The notes under the pieces: model-generated | What the model was told of the DNA's origin: nothing | What the model saw: the letters and a program-made list of their open reading frames with translations, nothing else | The model's database searches: none | Shown here: in pieces, positions 55,600 through 64,000 of the stretch | Layout: each line of letters opens with the position of its first letter | How positions within the stretch are numbered: position 1 is the stretch's first letter | NCBI GenBank assembly: GCA_037892935.1 | Contig: JAYXKI010000002.1 | Span: 2,356,001 to 2,420,000 of the forward strand | Direction: 5' to 3' | Length of the DNA stretch: 64,000 nucleotides | Source: Phlebopus portentosus | Lineage: Eukaryota; Basidiomycota; Agaricomycetes; Boletales; Boletinellaceae | Position numbers and translations under genes: made by a program

Positions 55600-56117
55600 C
55601 TAATCTAGAGATATAGTGACGAACGAGCTGGATAACGCTCCGTCCTCGTCGGGTTGAGTTCTGGCAAGCGCATCGATGGTTTTCTATGCGACAAGTTTGA
55701 AAGTCCCTTCCACTGTGCCCTCTGCATCATGTCCTTGTCCTTCCCAAATGGCATCCTCGGGTGCGAGAGAGTATTCTGAACCGTCCTCATCTACCTTCTC
55801 GAATACCATCGTTCACATTATTCCACGTCGGACTAGGCTCGATTGTCAAATGCAAAAGACTCTTCACGTCAAGACATGGTTGCAGCAATCGTAACAGTTT
55901 CTGCGTCTCGCCCGCAATCCACTCTGAGTGCGCCTCTACTTTTTTTCCGGCCGGATAGGAGCACAATTTCACAGGGCTTTCCGACACAGTCAAAGAAGTG
56001 CAACAGATATCCGGACCATGCCGCTTGCTGGAAATCAACGGTGCGAATGTGGGGCAGTATATCCTTCTAGTCTTTGCCTGATCTTATGCACAGAGTGGCG
56101 AGTTCAGTTATGGCCAT
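55600..56117 (-). pseudogene. Degenerate gene, tandem copy B
   Basis: This is a paralogue of copy A in the same orientation. From an ATG at 56117 it reads MAITELATLCIRSGKD, then an in-frame stop where copy A has Trp, then KDILPHI. Further pieces are CLDVKSLLHLTIEPSPTW and TVEGTFKLVA, the latter followed directly by a stop. The shared order and the shared DNA flank (cacacgcc-acag/aag-ttc) show a tandem duplication followed by decay. It lies 44 bp from the left arm of the inverted repeat. Confidence 0.55.
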
Positions 56118-56160
56118 GGTTGTGGGTGAAGCCATCCTTCCGGACAAAGTGACTCCAATT

Positions 56161-56448
56161 AGACCTCTCCCTACAGTTTCCTGACTGTCAAAGACATTCA
56201 AATGAAGATGATTTTTTGGCTTGTGCAAAGCAGTTCCTTACTTATCTGCAAGAACACCCAAATCCAATGATGATCCATAGTAAGAGTATGTAAGAGCAGG
56301 GACACCTTCATGAGAAGGATTGGCATGACCAACAGGACCAATATGATTAGAGTGTTCTTGCAGATAAGTAAAGAACTGCTTTGCACAAGCCAAAAAATTA
56401 TCCTTATTTGAATGTCTTTGACAGTCAGAAATCTGTTGGGAGAGGTCT
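56161..56448. repeat. Long inverted repeat (97-nt arms, 94-nt loop)
   Basis: The left arm 56161-56257 and right arm 56352-56448 are reverse complements with about seven mismatches in 97 nt (about 93% identity). The arms begin agacctctcc and end agaacac. RNA from either strand would fold into a long hairpin with a 94-nt loop. The right arm belongs to a longer open frame on the minus strand, so the left arm looks like an inverted partial copy of it. Confidence 0.9.
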
Positions 56449-56549
56449 GATTCAGAAGATTGGGAGGCACTTTGTCCAGAAGATTGAGAGGCACTCTGTG
56501 CAGAAGGAGAGGGGATCTTTAACTCTGGCCAACAAATGATGTATTTCAT
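56238..56549 (-). pseudogene. Unidentified short ORF overlapping the inverted repeat
   Basis: A 103-residue frame begins MKYIICWPELKIPSPSAQ and includes a short Ser/Gln repeat (SAQSASQSSGQSASQSS), then CQRHSNKDNFLACAKQFFTYLQEH, then GPVGHANPSHEGVPALTYSYYGSSLD, and ends inside the left arm of the hairpin. I do not recognise it. Its place in a repeat-rich zone suggests a fragment of a transposon-related or recently duplicated gene rather than a working gene. Confidence 0.35.
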
Positions 56550-57054
56550 TCATTACTAATTAAATTTCAGAGGGCTGGGCAATGTGGGGAGTAAAACAGA
56601 GATAGAGATGTTCTCTCATTAAATGGGCATCAGATCAACATCCATCTTAGCAAATATAATCATCAAAACAAATGCAGTACTTACAACTTTTGCCAGGTTG
56701 TCCCTTAGATGATTCTCAATAAGCAAAAACAGGAAGAAACACATGACAAGTTTACTCACTGGCTTACAATATTGGAACTAGGGTGGCATTGCAAGAGTCT
56801 CTCATCCACCTGGATGCAGATAGAGACAAACTAGACATCATTAATGCACAGAGTATGTGGGTTTTATTTCAGTGCAAGACTGGTTCGTGAGGTGGCCAAT
56901 AAAGAGGGGTGAACCTGAGAGTGTTAGGCGGACAGCTCAAGGACTGAGTCGAGGCAGGCCAACACAACAACAAACAAGCGTGGATGAGATAATCCCAAAC
57001 ACGTCGTTCAGATCAAGACAGCTAAGACGAGGCTTAAGTCCAGACCGTCGAACG
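56550..57054. other. AT-rich spacer next to the retroelement
   Basis: No supported gene. A plus-strand open frame from 56857 (GFISVQDWFVRWPIKRGEPE) has no family features and may be degenerate repeat sequence. Confidence 0.4.
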
Positions 57055-57138
57055 CTATGTCGCAGTGAAGGTAAGTAAAATTCAGTAAACTAATAATACA
57101 AGAGTAGATACCTATGTCGCAGTGAAGGTAAGTAAAAT
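57055..57138. repeat. 27-bp direct repeat (two copies)
   Basis: A perfect 27-bp sequence, starting ctatgtcgcagtgaagg, occurs at 57055-57081 and 57112-57138, 57 bp apart. Each copy contains TGTCGC, a candidate outer end for the neighbouring LTR. The repeat could be inside the LTR or mark its junction with older sequence. Confidence 0.85.
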
Positions 57139-57382
57139 AGAAAGACAAGGAAATGAACAAGTCAAACTATCTACTTATATAGACTTCGAGCATGTGAAAG
57201 GTATACTCTAATAAGAAATCACATGATAAAGGAGTGGGATGATTAGTGAGCGTGGTAGAACGTCATGGAATGTTCTGGTGAAAGAATTAATAAGCATATA
57301 AGAAAAATAAAAGAAAAGGAAAAAGAATATTAAAATAAATGATGATGTAAGAAAAGAAAAGGAAAATGTTCGAGTCCTTACA
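57058..57382 (-). repeat. 3' LTR of the Ty3/gypsy element (outer end uncertain)
   Basis: Read on the minus strand, the LTR starts TGTAAGGACTCG at 57382, directly after the pol stop codon and the polypurine tract. It ends CA at either 57115 or 57058, which give lengths of 268 or 325 bp. The partner 5' LTR lies beyond the right edge of the window, so neither the length nor the LTR-LTR divergence can be fixed. Confidence 0.65.
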
Positions 57383-57395
57383 TCACCCCCCCTTC
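57383..57395 (-). other. Polypurine tract of the retroelement
   Basis: On the minus strand GAAGGGGGGGTGA directly precedes the LTR start TGTAAGG. A G-rich tract in this place primes plus-strand DNA synthesis in LTR retroelements. It overlaps the pol stop codon TGA. Confidence 0.8.
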
Positions 57396-58603
57396 AAGGT
57401 TGGGCGTCCCGACCAACCACATAAGCCTTCCGAGGACGTGAACTTGTACAGCGCTCGCAGGCTTTGTCGAGGTATTGTTAACTTCCTCGGAGCTCCAGGA
57501 TGTTTGCGGTAGAATTCTTGAATTGATTCCTGTGCATTATCCTTGACGTCGGATTCTGGCTGCCAAGTCGCTTCCTCATATCCAACCCACTTGACCAAGA
57601 ATTGGAGCTTGCCTCGATGTAGACGCGAGTCGAGTATTTCTTCAACCTCGTACTCTTTCTGCTCATCAATGATCACTGGCGGTGGTGGAGGTGGTTTCTT
57701 CTGCGATTCAAAGGACGGTTGGATGGCTGGTTTGAGCAAGATCTCATTGAAAACTGGATGGACCTTCTTCCAGGTCTTCGGTAGTTTGAGTCTGTATGCG
57801 CTTGTGCCAACCTTTTCCACTACCTCGAAGGGACCAAACCATTTATCATCCATCTTCTTCGTCGGTCGGATCGTCTTGATATTCCGTCCATCTAAGAAGA
57901 CTTTCTGCCCTGCCTCATAGGTAATGGACTTCCCAGCACGGCGGTCGTAGAAACACTTCATGTCTTCGTTTGCTTGGGTTAGGTTACCTTGGGCAAGTTC
58001 GTGCACCTCCTTGACATGCTTGGCAAATTCTTCTGCTGACAGGTTCGATGATGCCATTCCAACCCCCGTAAAGTCTAAGGGGTGCATTCCCGTATTGACG
58101 AAGAAGGGAGATAGCTTCGTCGCTGAATGTTTGCGGTTGTTGTATGCGAATTCTGCGAGAGCCAGCCAGTCCGCCCAGTCCGACTGCCAATGGTTGATGT
58201 ATAGCCGCAGGTATTGTTCCAGTTCCTGATTAACCCGCTCTGTCTGTCTGTCAGTTTGTGGGTGATACGCTGTCGACGGGTTGCCTTCAATGTGGAGGAG
58301 CTTGTACAACTCCTTCATTATCTTCGCGTCGAATTGCACCCCTCGGTCATGAATGATCTTCCTTGGTAGTCCGTGTAATCGGAAGACGTGGTCCCTGTAG
58401 ATCCTAGCCATGCCTTCCGCCGTTAACTTTGTCGTTGTTGGAATCGCATGGATTTGTTTGCTAAAGCGATCGACCACTACGCAAATTGCATTGAACCCAT
58501 TCGATTCTGGCAACTCTCCGATTAGGTCGACCGTGACAATCTGCCATGGCGCCTCCGGCACCTTGTTAGGGTGCAAAACCTTTGCTCTCGTTGTCCTTAG
58601 AGC
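57383..58603 (-). pseudogene. Retroelement pol, 3' part: integrase core and chromodomain
   Basis: Downstream of the nested insertion the frame resumes with RTTRAKVLHPNKVPEAPW. The integrase catalytic core shows the DDE triad: Asp in VTVDLIGELP, Asp in HDRGVQFDAKIM, and Glu in the GNPSTAYHPQTDRQTERVNQ helix. The GPFEVVEKVGTSAYRLKLP linker follows. A C-terminal chromodomain (EYEVEEILDSRLHRGKLQFL, then VKWVGYEEATWQPE, about 57670-57540) can direct integration to heterochromatin. It stops at 57383 against the LTR. Confidence 0.9.
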
Positions 58604-60208
58604 TGTTAGGACCAGTATTTTCGGACGAGGTGGTTAGTCCGAGCGTACCGGAACAAGTCCCTGCTTCCTCCTTCTGGCAATATGTAATTGGAGAGTAGAG
58701 TAGCGAAGGTTAGATGTACTACTAAGAAGCGAGCTATAGGCTCAAGCTTGACCCAGCAGTAGAGCAGAGGTTCAATCAAAGGGGTACAGTTATGATTGAA
58801 GGTACAAAATAATTTTGCTGAGGGACAACACCCCGCTCAGCTGGCGCCTTAAATAAAGTTTCTACTGAATACTACCGACTACCAAATACTACCGACCATG
58901 CCTCGCTATTGGTTAGGACAATGTGTTTCAGCTGGTGTCACTACTACTCTCTTGAGTCTGTAGTACCACTGACAACTCTGGTGGTGCTACCGAAACTCCT
59001 GGTTGCACCACCGACTACTTCCTTCCCTATTAGGCAGGCCCTAATTTCCTTCCGTTCCGAAGAAGCTTTCCCCAGGCTTCTATCGATCTCCGTTCCTATC
59101 ACATGTTAATCCTTAACGCCAATCTTCCCACGAGAGACTTCTTCCATGTGCCGCGATCTCGCTTCGCCGGCGCTCCGTTACTCCGGCCGAGCTTCTGCCG
59201 TTAGTCTTCCATCATGGGGCTGATCGTTATCTCGGGATTTGGAATCGGCAACCCCTGCCGATCATCGGAGATTAATCTCGGCGGCTGTGTAAATTTGGCA
59301 GACACCCTTCTGTGCCTAGCCGCGATATCGATGTCGGAGAATTGTAGTCCGGTACCCGACGTTAACCTGTATCTTCTTCCCAGGTGATTCGTCCCGCGCC
59401 ATTCGTCGACTGTAATAACCCCTTCTTCCGATCGTTCCCATGCTTCTAGCATTCGATCCGTTGCTTCTTCGATAAGACTTTCGACGTCCGATGGCGCCCT
59501 GTAATAGATTGGCCAATCGACTTCCACTGCAGTGTTTCGACACAAGGTCTGGTGACGATGCTGATTGATCCAAGCTCTCACGCCAACCTTCAGTGCATAG
59601 ATATCCCTATCGCCAAGCCATACAGATACCTTGTGGTCGTATGCGCTCATTCCGCGGTTCGGTAATGGTTGGTCAAACGTTCGTTCTGAGGGTCCGGGTT
59701 TATGCCGAATCTTGACATCGGCTCCTTCCCTAGTTACTAAGCGCTCCACGAAGTTCTTGAGGAGCCATTCCGAAAGAACCCAACTCCTTTGGTATGCCAA
59801 ATAGCAGTTTGTACAGACCAGGCTTTCATGAACAAAGCGTCTGGTTGCACTATGTCGATATCGTCTCTTCTGCAGGAGTTCCACGTATCTTGCGATGTTC
59901 CGTTCTTCCATGTCCACGTAGCTTCGCTCGGGTGGAGGAGTATGTCCAATATGCATTCCAGCTAGTCCTTGCTGTAAATCGTATGGATCCTCCCTTTCGT
60001 CGCGTTCGTCCTCGTAATATCGTCGATCGGGTTCCTCTTGAATATATTCCACAGCGACCTCCCCAGGTCCTTGCTGTACTAGTGGGCGAGAATCGCCTCC
60101 ACTATTCTGTCCTTGAAGCCTTTCGAAATGCTCTGGATTAGGCTGCATAATTCGGTGTGTAAAGCGTCTGATACCACGCCGCATTGTATATCCACAATTT
60201 TCGTAACA
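58604..60208. mobile_element. 1605-bp LTR-like insertion nested in the gypsy integrase
   Basis: The segment begins TGTTAGGACC and ends TCGTAACA, and is flanked on both sides by AGAGC (58599-58603 and 60209-60213), a perfect 5-bp target-site duplication. Removing the segment and one AGAGC restores the integrase reading frame. The ends TGTTA...TAACA and a 5-bp duplication are what LTR-retroelement integrases produce, so the simplest reading is a solo LTR of an element with very long LTRs, or a small non-autonomous element. A TATA-like CTTAAATAAAG lies at about 58848-58858 on the plus strand. Beyond the first five bases the termini do not match, which argues against a TIR transposon. Confidence 0.8.
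59201..60184 (-). CDS. Unknown ORF inside the LTR-like insertion
   Basis: An uninterrupted frame of 327 codons starts at ATG 60184 (MRRGIRRFTHRIMQPNPEHF), only 24 bp inside the right end of the insertion, and stops at 59201 (ending SPMMED). It is antisense to the presumed LTR direction. Features seen: an acidic stretch (RRYYEDERDEREDP), a possible metal pair CTNC (about 59820), and a Trp-rich central region (RSWVLSEWLLKNF; KVSVWLGDRDIYAL). Its composition looks like a soluble folded protein and it lacks stops while the host element has three. I recognise no family. It could be a real element-encoded protein or a chance frame. Confidence 0.45.
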   Translation of the reverse strand: MRRGIRRFTHRIMQPNPEHFERLQGQNSGGDSRPLVQQGPGEVAVEYIQEEPDRRYYEDERDEREDPYDLQQGLAGMHIGHTPPPERSYVDMEERNIARYVELLQKRRYRHSATRRFVHESLVCTNCYLAYQRSWVLSEWLLKNFVERLVTREGADVKIRHKPGPSERTFDQPLPNRGMSAYDHKVSVWLGDRDIYALKVGVRAWINQHRHQTLCRNTAVEVDWPIYYRAPSDVESLIEEATDRMLEAWERSEEGVITVDEWRGTNHLGRRYRLTSGTGLQFSDIDIAARHRRVSAKFTQPPRLISDDRQGLPIPNPEITISPMMED

Positions 60209-60213
60209 AGAGC

Positions 60214-62850
60214 CTTTGTCCGCTGACAACGATCACACCCCCGCACATACACCCACACATCTGCACTCATCCTTGGCCACCAGTACCTGCGTGCTATCAG
60301 CTGGATCGTCTTTGTTGCTCCTGGGTGTCCTGCCAGGGTCGAGTCATGGTGTTCCTTCATGACGCCCTCTCTGACGCTCGCTGGTACGTATAGTCGGCGG
60401 CCCTTTCTCCACATGTCCCCTCTTTTCTCGACGTCCTTTGGCCTCAGTCCCTCATCCTCTTGTCTCTGCGCTTCCACGACCTTTTCGACGAGTACCTCCC
60501 TTGACGTCTGAACCGTTCCTCTAACCAACCATTCCTTCTTGACAAAAGTCACGTTCTCGTTATCATGCTCGCCCTTGTCATAATCAGCTTGGCGTGACAA
60601 CAGATCGGCTTTTCCCAACGTCTTTCCAGGTTTATGGACTAGCGTAAAATCGAACTCAGCTAAATCGAGTCGCCATTGAGCTTGTCGACGATTTAACTTC
60701 TGCGGCGATCAGAAGTACGTTAGATTTGCATGGTCTGTCCATACCTCAAAAGGTTGGTTAGCTCCCTGGAGATATTGTCGCCATTCCTTTAGGGCTTGAA
60801 TGATGGCAAGCATTTCCTTGTCATAAATCTCGTAATTTCGCTCTGCCTCTAGGAATGTTGATGACCGATAAGCGATCACCTTCCATTTGCCATCTTGTTT
60901 CTGGAGAAGGACTCCTCCAGTCGCAAAGTCCGATGCATCTGCTTCTACACAGAAAGGGTCCTCACTGTTGGGTATCGCTAACACGGGAGGACTACTCAAA
61001 CGACGCTTCAATTCCTCGAACGCTGCCTGTTCATCTTCGCCCCACTTCCATTCCACCTTACCCGTCAGTGTAGTCAAGGGTTTGACGACCGAACTGTAAT
61101 CCTTAACGAAACGTCGCAACCAATTCCCTAGTCCCAGGAATTGTTGCAGTTCATGGACGTTCCTTGGAACTGGCCAGTCCTGTACTGCTGCCGTCTTCTT
61201 GGGATCCATTCAGACTTCGCCATTGCCAATGATGTGCCCGAGGTACTTGACTGTGTCGACTTCAAACTCGCACTTCTGCGGCTTTAGGAAAAGTCCATTT
61301 CGGCGAAGGATCTCAAAGACTCGTTTGGTGCGTCTGCGATGTTCCTCTAGATCGTTCGAGAAGATGAGAATGTCATCGAGGTAAATGATGACAATACCCT
61401 CATGGATTAGCTCCCGAAAGATGTCGTTCATAAAGCCTTGGAATGTCGCTGGCGCATTACACAAGCCGAAGAACATGACTGTGGGTTTGAATAAGCCTAG
61501 ATTTGTCCGGAACGCTGCCTTCCACTCATCTCCTTCGCGAATCCGGATGTTGTAGTATCCCCACCGAACGTCGAGCTTCGTGATGTACCTTGCATCCTTA
61601 ACCTTGTCGATGAGCTCATTTATCAGCGGTAACGGGTATTTGTTCTTGACCGTCCCTTCGTTAAGCTTTCGATAGTCTTGGATTGCTTGTAAGCTCCCAT
61701 CCTCTTTCTTGATAAAGAAGAATGGTGACGCCATTGGAGACTTCGACTGTCGGATACATCCTGACGCTAGGTTTTCCTCAATGAACTCCCTCATCGCTTC
61801 TTGTTCTTTTGGCGATAACGGGTAAACCTTGCAGTCGCTGGGTTTGAAATCCGGCTTCAGGTCAATAGCGTGATCCTACATTCGGTGGTTTGGTAAGTGT
61901 TTGAACGATTCCTCACTAAAGACGTCGGCATATTCCTCCAGGTAAGGCGGCCATTTTGCCACTTCCTTCATCTGCACATTCCTCACAAACTCTTCATCTA
62001 TCTCTTCGCTCGACAGTGGGGACTCACATTCATCAGGGCAACGGATGAACTTAACTGTTCCTAACCTCCAATCAATTTCAGGATTATGCTTCGTCAACCA
62101 GTCATGTCCAAGGAAGATGTTGCTTGACGCTAAAGATGTCACTGCCAGTCGAATCTCTTCCTCATGTTTCCCAAAGAACATTTGTGTGACTACGTATTCC
62201 TTAATCAATCCAGCCTCGTTGCTTGTTCCGTCAGCATTGAAGACTGGTCTAGGCCGAATGTACCTTTGGGTGGGGAAACCATACCGTTTGACAAAACCTT
62301 CATCGATACATGAGCCCGTGCACCCTGAGTCGATTAGTGCATGAGCATCAATGAAGTTTTCCTCTTCGAGTAGGGGATTTGACAAGTCTACTTCGTCATC
62401 CCCTGCTACCTTCGGGTGCACGATGCTAACGAAGGCGTCCAACTCCTTTCCTCCCGCCCGTCGCACGAACTGATCTGCGTCCACAATGCCCTCGCGCCAT
62501 ACCTCAGCCACGCGTCTGCCTACTACATCCCACACTGCTTCAGTGACGTTCGCCTGAGCAACAACATTCTCGCGGTAAGGTGCTTCCGCCACAACCTCAT
62601 TTTTTATAGCGGTTTGATTCCGCTCTTCCTCTCTCAATTTGCCTGCTTGCGCATCTGTTCTTCTGACAAATAAATCTTCATAAACTTTGAAGTCATCATT
62701 GTCATCTTCAGATTCATCTGGCAGTACATCGGTAAGGATCTTCCGAAGGATGAAACCATCACTGGTATTCGCATCTTGGTATTGTACAACAGGACAATTA
62801 TATTTTAATGAGTCCAACGAAAAGAGTCCTTTAGGAGACCGACCAGTCAT
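60214..62850 (-). pseudogene. Retroelement pol, 5' part: protease, reverse transcriptase, RNase H, integrase zinc domain
   Basis: The protease is in 62850-61876 (ALIDSGCTGSCID, with the DSG active site). A TAG at 61876 follows HRM, just before DHAIDLKP. The reverse transcriptase lies in 61794-61210 with [10 protein letters not shown] as the catalytic YxDD box, and ends at a TGA after IIGNGEV. RNase H follows (CVEADASDFATGGVL; NYEIYDKEMLAII), with another TGA after DHANLTYF at 60709. The integrase HHCC zinc domain (HDSTLAGHPGATK ... GCDRCQRTKA) runs to the insertion at 60208. Apart from these stops the frame is continuous. Confidence 0.88.
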
Positions 62851-62858
62851 TCCGACGT

Positions 62859-63947
62859 CTACGCCTGGTCTTCTGGAAAACCCTCGCCCTCTATGAGTTC
62901 TTCTAGCTCAGCAGGTACTGCTCGTACATCGACGTCGTCATCCTCTTCGAAGGAGGATTCCTTTGCTTGGCCGAGTTCCTCGAAGAGCACCTTTCTGTCT
63001 GCTGGGACGAAGGCCGCGATGATGGCCCGTATCGCTTCACGACCTCGCGGGCATTCCCTGATGTAGTGGCCTACCTGACCACACTTGTAACAAGCCCGTG
63101 TACGCCGCGCCTGGTTCATCATCACATCCATGGGTTGTCCTAAGCCTCCATACGTTACTCCCGTAGCATCGCGACGATCTTGAGCGGGGGGTACGAAAGG
63201 ACGAGCTGCTTGTTGAGGCGGCATAAAACGTCTCATTGGTGGTGCCGGAGCTGGTTTCACCACTGTCGAACTAATTGTCTTTCTCTGACGTTCGGCCATC
63301 AGGTCTCTGATCTGGCGCTCGACCCTGTCGACCTTGACGGCGGCCTTCTTGAATTCTTCGTACGACGTCGGTTCATTGGGCAATCTCATGACCCCTTCAA
63401 CAACCTTTGGGTTTAGCGCCCTCTTTAGGCGACTCATCAACCATTTGTCGTGTGCCTCTGTTGCTAGGCCAGCATCCACTCGACAAATGTCAAACTTGTT
63501 GAAAAACTCGTCGGCGTTGAGGTCTCCTTGGTACATCGCATCTAGTCGTTCGAAGGCCTTTTGGGATCTGGCAGGGTCATCGAACGAAGTGTCCAGCTTC
63601 TTTAAGAAGGCATCCCAGGCGTCCGTGAACGTCAGGTTGCCATCTGCATCGACTGCTCCACTGGTGTAACTCTCCGCCCAACGAGCCGCGGCACCACTCT
63701 TCATGTACGACAGGGCGAACATAATCTTACTCTTGTTCGTCCTGAACTCTGACTCAGATGCGTAGATGTAGAGGCGCAGCTCTCGCTTGAAGTCCACATA
63801 ATCGTGTTCGCCATCGAAGTCTCTTGGTTTAGCGACATGGACCTTCTTTGACACCTTTGATCCTTGGTTTGCACCTTCGCCTGCAGCTTGGAGCGCTAGT
63901 ACGACCGCCGTCGTGAGATCAGTCATCGCTTCCTTTGACAATGACAT
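62859..63947 (-). CDS. Retroelement Gag polyprotein (5' end probably outside window)
   Basis: The frame shows the retrotransposon Gag core (DFDGEHDYVDFKRELRLYI, MKSGAAARWAESY) and one CCHC zinc knuckle CYKCGQVGHYIREC near 63100, which packages element RNA. The first ATG inside the window is at 63947, but the frame is open upstream through an acidic run to the window edge, so translation probably starts beyond 64000. The stop at 62859 lies 8 nt before the ATG of the protease frame, which is in a different frame. Confidence 0.85.
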   Translation of the reverse strand: MSLSKEAMTDLTTAVVLALQAAGEGANQGSKVSKKVHVAKPRDFDGEHDYVDFKRELRLYIYASESEFRTNKSKIMFALSYMKSGAAARWAESYTSGAVDADGNLTFTDAWDAFLKKLDTSFDDPARSQKAFERLDAMYQGDLNADEFFNKFDICRVDAGLATEAHDKWLMSRLKRALNPKVVEGVMRLPNEPTSYEEFKKAAVKVDRVERQIRDLMAERQRKTISSTVVKPAPAPPMRRFMPPQQAARPFVPPAQDRRDATGVTYGGLGQPMDVMMNQARRTRACYKCGQVGHYIRECPRGREAIRAIIAAFVPADRKVLFEELGQAKESSFEEDDDVDVRAVPAELEELIEGEGFPEDQA

Positions 63948-64000
63948 CTCGTGTTCTTCTTCTTCGTCTTCTTCTTCTTCACTCGGTATGAGCGGCGCTG

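Larger units (their letters stand above)
57058..64000 (-). mobile_element. Ty3/gypsy chromovirus, partial, inactivated and interrupted
   Basis: Gene order on the minus strand is gag (zinc knuckle), aspartic protease, reverse transcriptase, RNase H, integrase and C-terminal chromodomain, the order of Ty3/gypsy chromoviruses. The 5' LTR and gag start lie beyond 64000. Three nonsense codons interrupt pol (61876, 61210, 60709), and a second element of 1605 bp (58604-60208) splits the integrase. The element cannot encode its own movement in this state. Confidence 0.92.

Noticed and set aside
56238..56549. Calling the ORF at the hairpin a known transposase fragment
   Set aside because: No catalytic motif or family signature could be identified, so it is left unnamed.
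58604..60208. Reading the nested insertion as a TIR DNA transposon
   Set aside because: Only the first five bases of the ends match (TGTTA); TG...CA ends with a 5-bp duplication fit LTR-type integration better, and no transposase motif was seen.

Overview
This window is nuclear DNA from a filamentous basidiomycete fungus, most likely an Agaricomycete. Genes are dense, on both strands, and cut by many short introns of about 50 to 70 nt. The families are fungal: KEX2, LEU4, TAP42, SNW1/Prp45, Mif2/CENP-C, a Gfd2/YDR514C-like protein, and a DNMT1-type cytosine methyltransferase with BAH regions. A chromodomain Ty3/gypsy retroelement fills the right end. No prokaryotic feature, CRISPR array or rRNA was seen, and no tRNA could be supported by eye.

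Layout. 1-20757: the 3' part of a P4-type lipid flippase, UPF1 RNA helicase, a METTL25/RRNAD1-like methyltransferase, a GABA/amino-acid permease, the FAN1 repair nuclease, 2-isopropylmalate synthase and a small MTH1187/ECM15-type protein. 20930-37187: a DNMT1-like methyltransferase divergent from MCM7, then kexin, the telomere protein POT1, and a Gfd2/YDR514C-like RNase H-fold protein divergent from POT1. 37588-54828: Rab GTPase YPT6, TAP42 divergent from methylenetetrahydrofolate reductase, a small acidic Apc15-like protein, CENP-C divergent from SNW1/Prp45, a large disordered proline-rich protein of unknown function, and a TRF4-type nucleotidyltransferase.

54829-64000 is a decayed, repeat-rich zone. 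It holds two tandem copies of a degenerate gene, a long inverted repeat with 97-nt arms, and a minus-strand chromovirus. The chromovirus runs off the right edge, carries three nonsense codons and is split by a second insertion of 1605 bp. That insertion has a perfect 5-bp target duplication, TG...CA ends and a long antisense open reading frame.

How the genes relate. Most are housekeeping genes with separate jobs, but several serve chromosome biology: FAN1, the DNA methyltransferase, MCM7, POT1, CENP-C, the Apc15-like protein and TRF4. FAN1 and the MCM7/DNMT pair each have two ACGCGT (MCB) sites about 30 bp apart upstream, which suggests G1/S control. The most unusual observations are a 2-isopropylmalate synthase with a tandemly duplicated regulatory domain, the nested LTR-like insertion with its antisense ORF, the hairpin repeat, and a 5-nt microexon. 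Exon joins were worked out by eye from GT-AG (one GC-AG) signals and reading frame. Coordinates of multi-exon genes run from start codon to stop codon.
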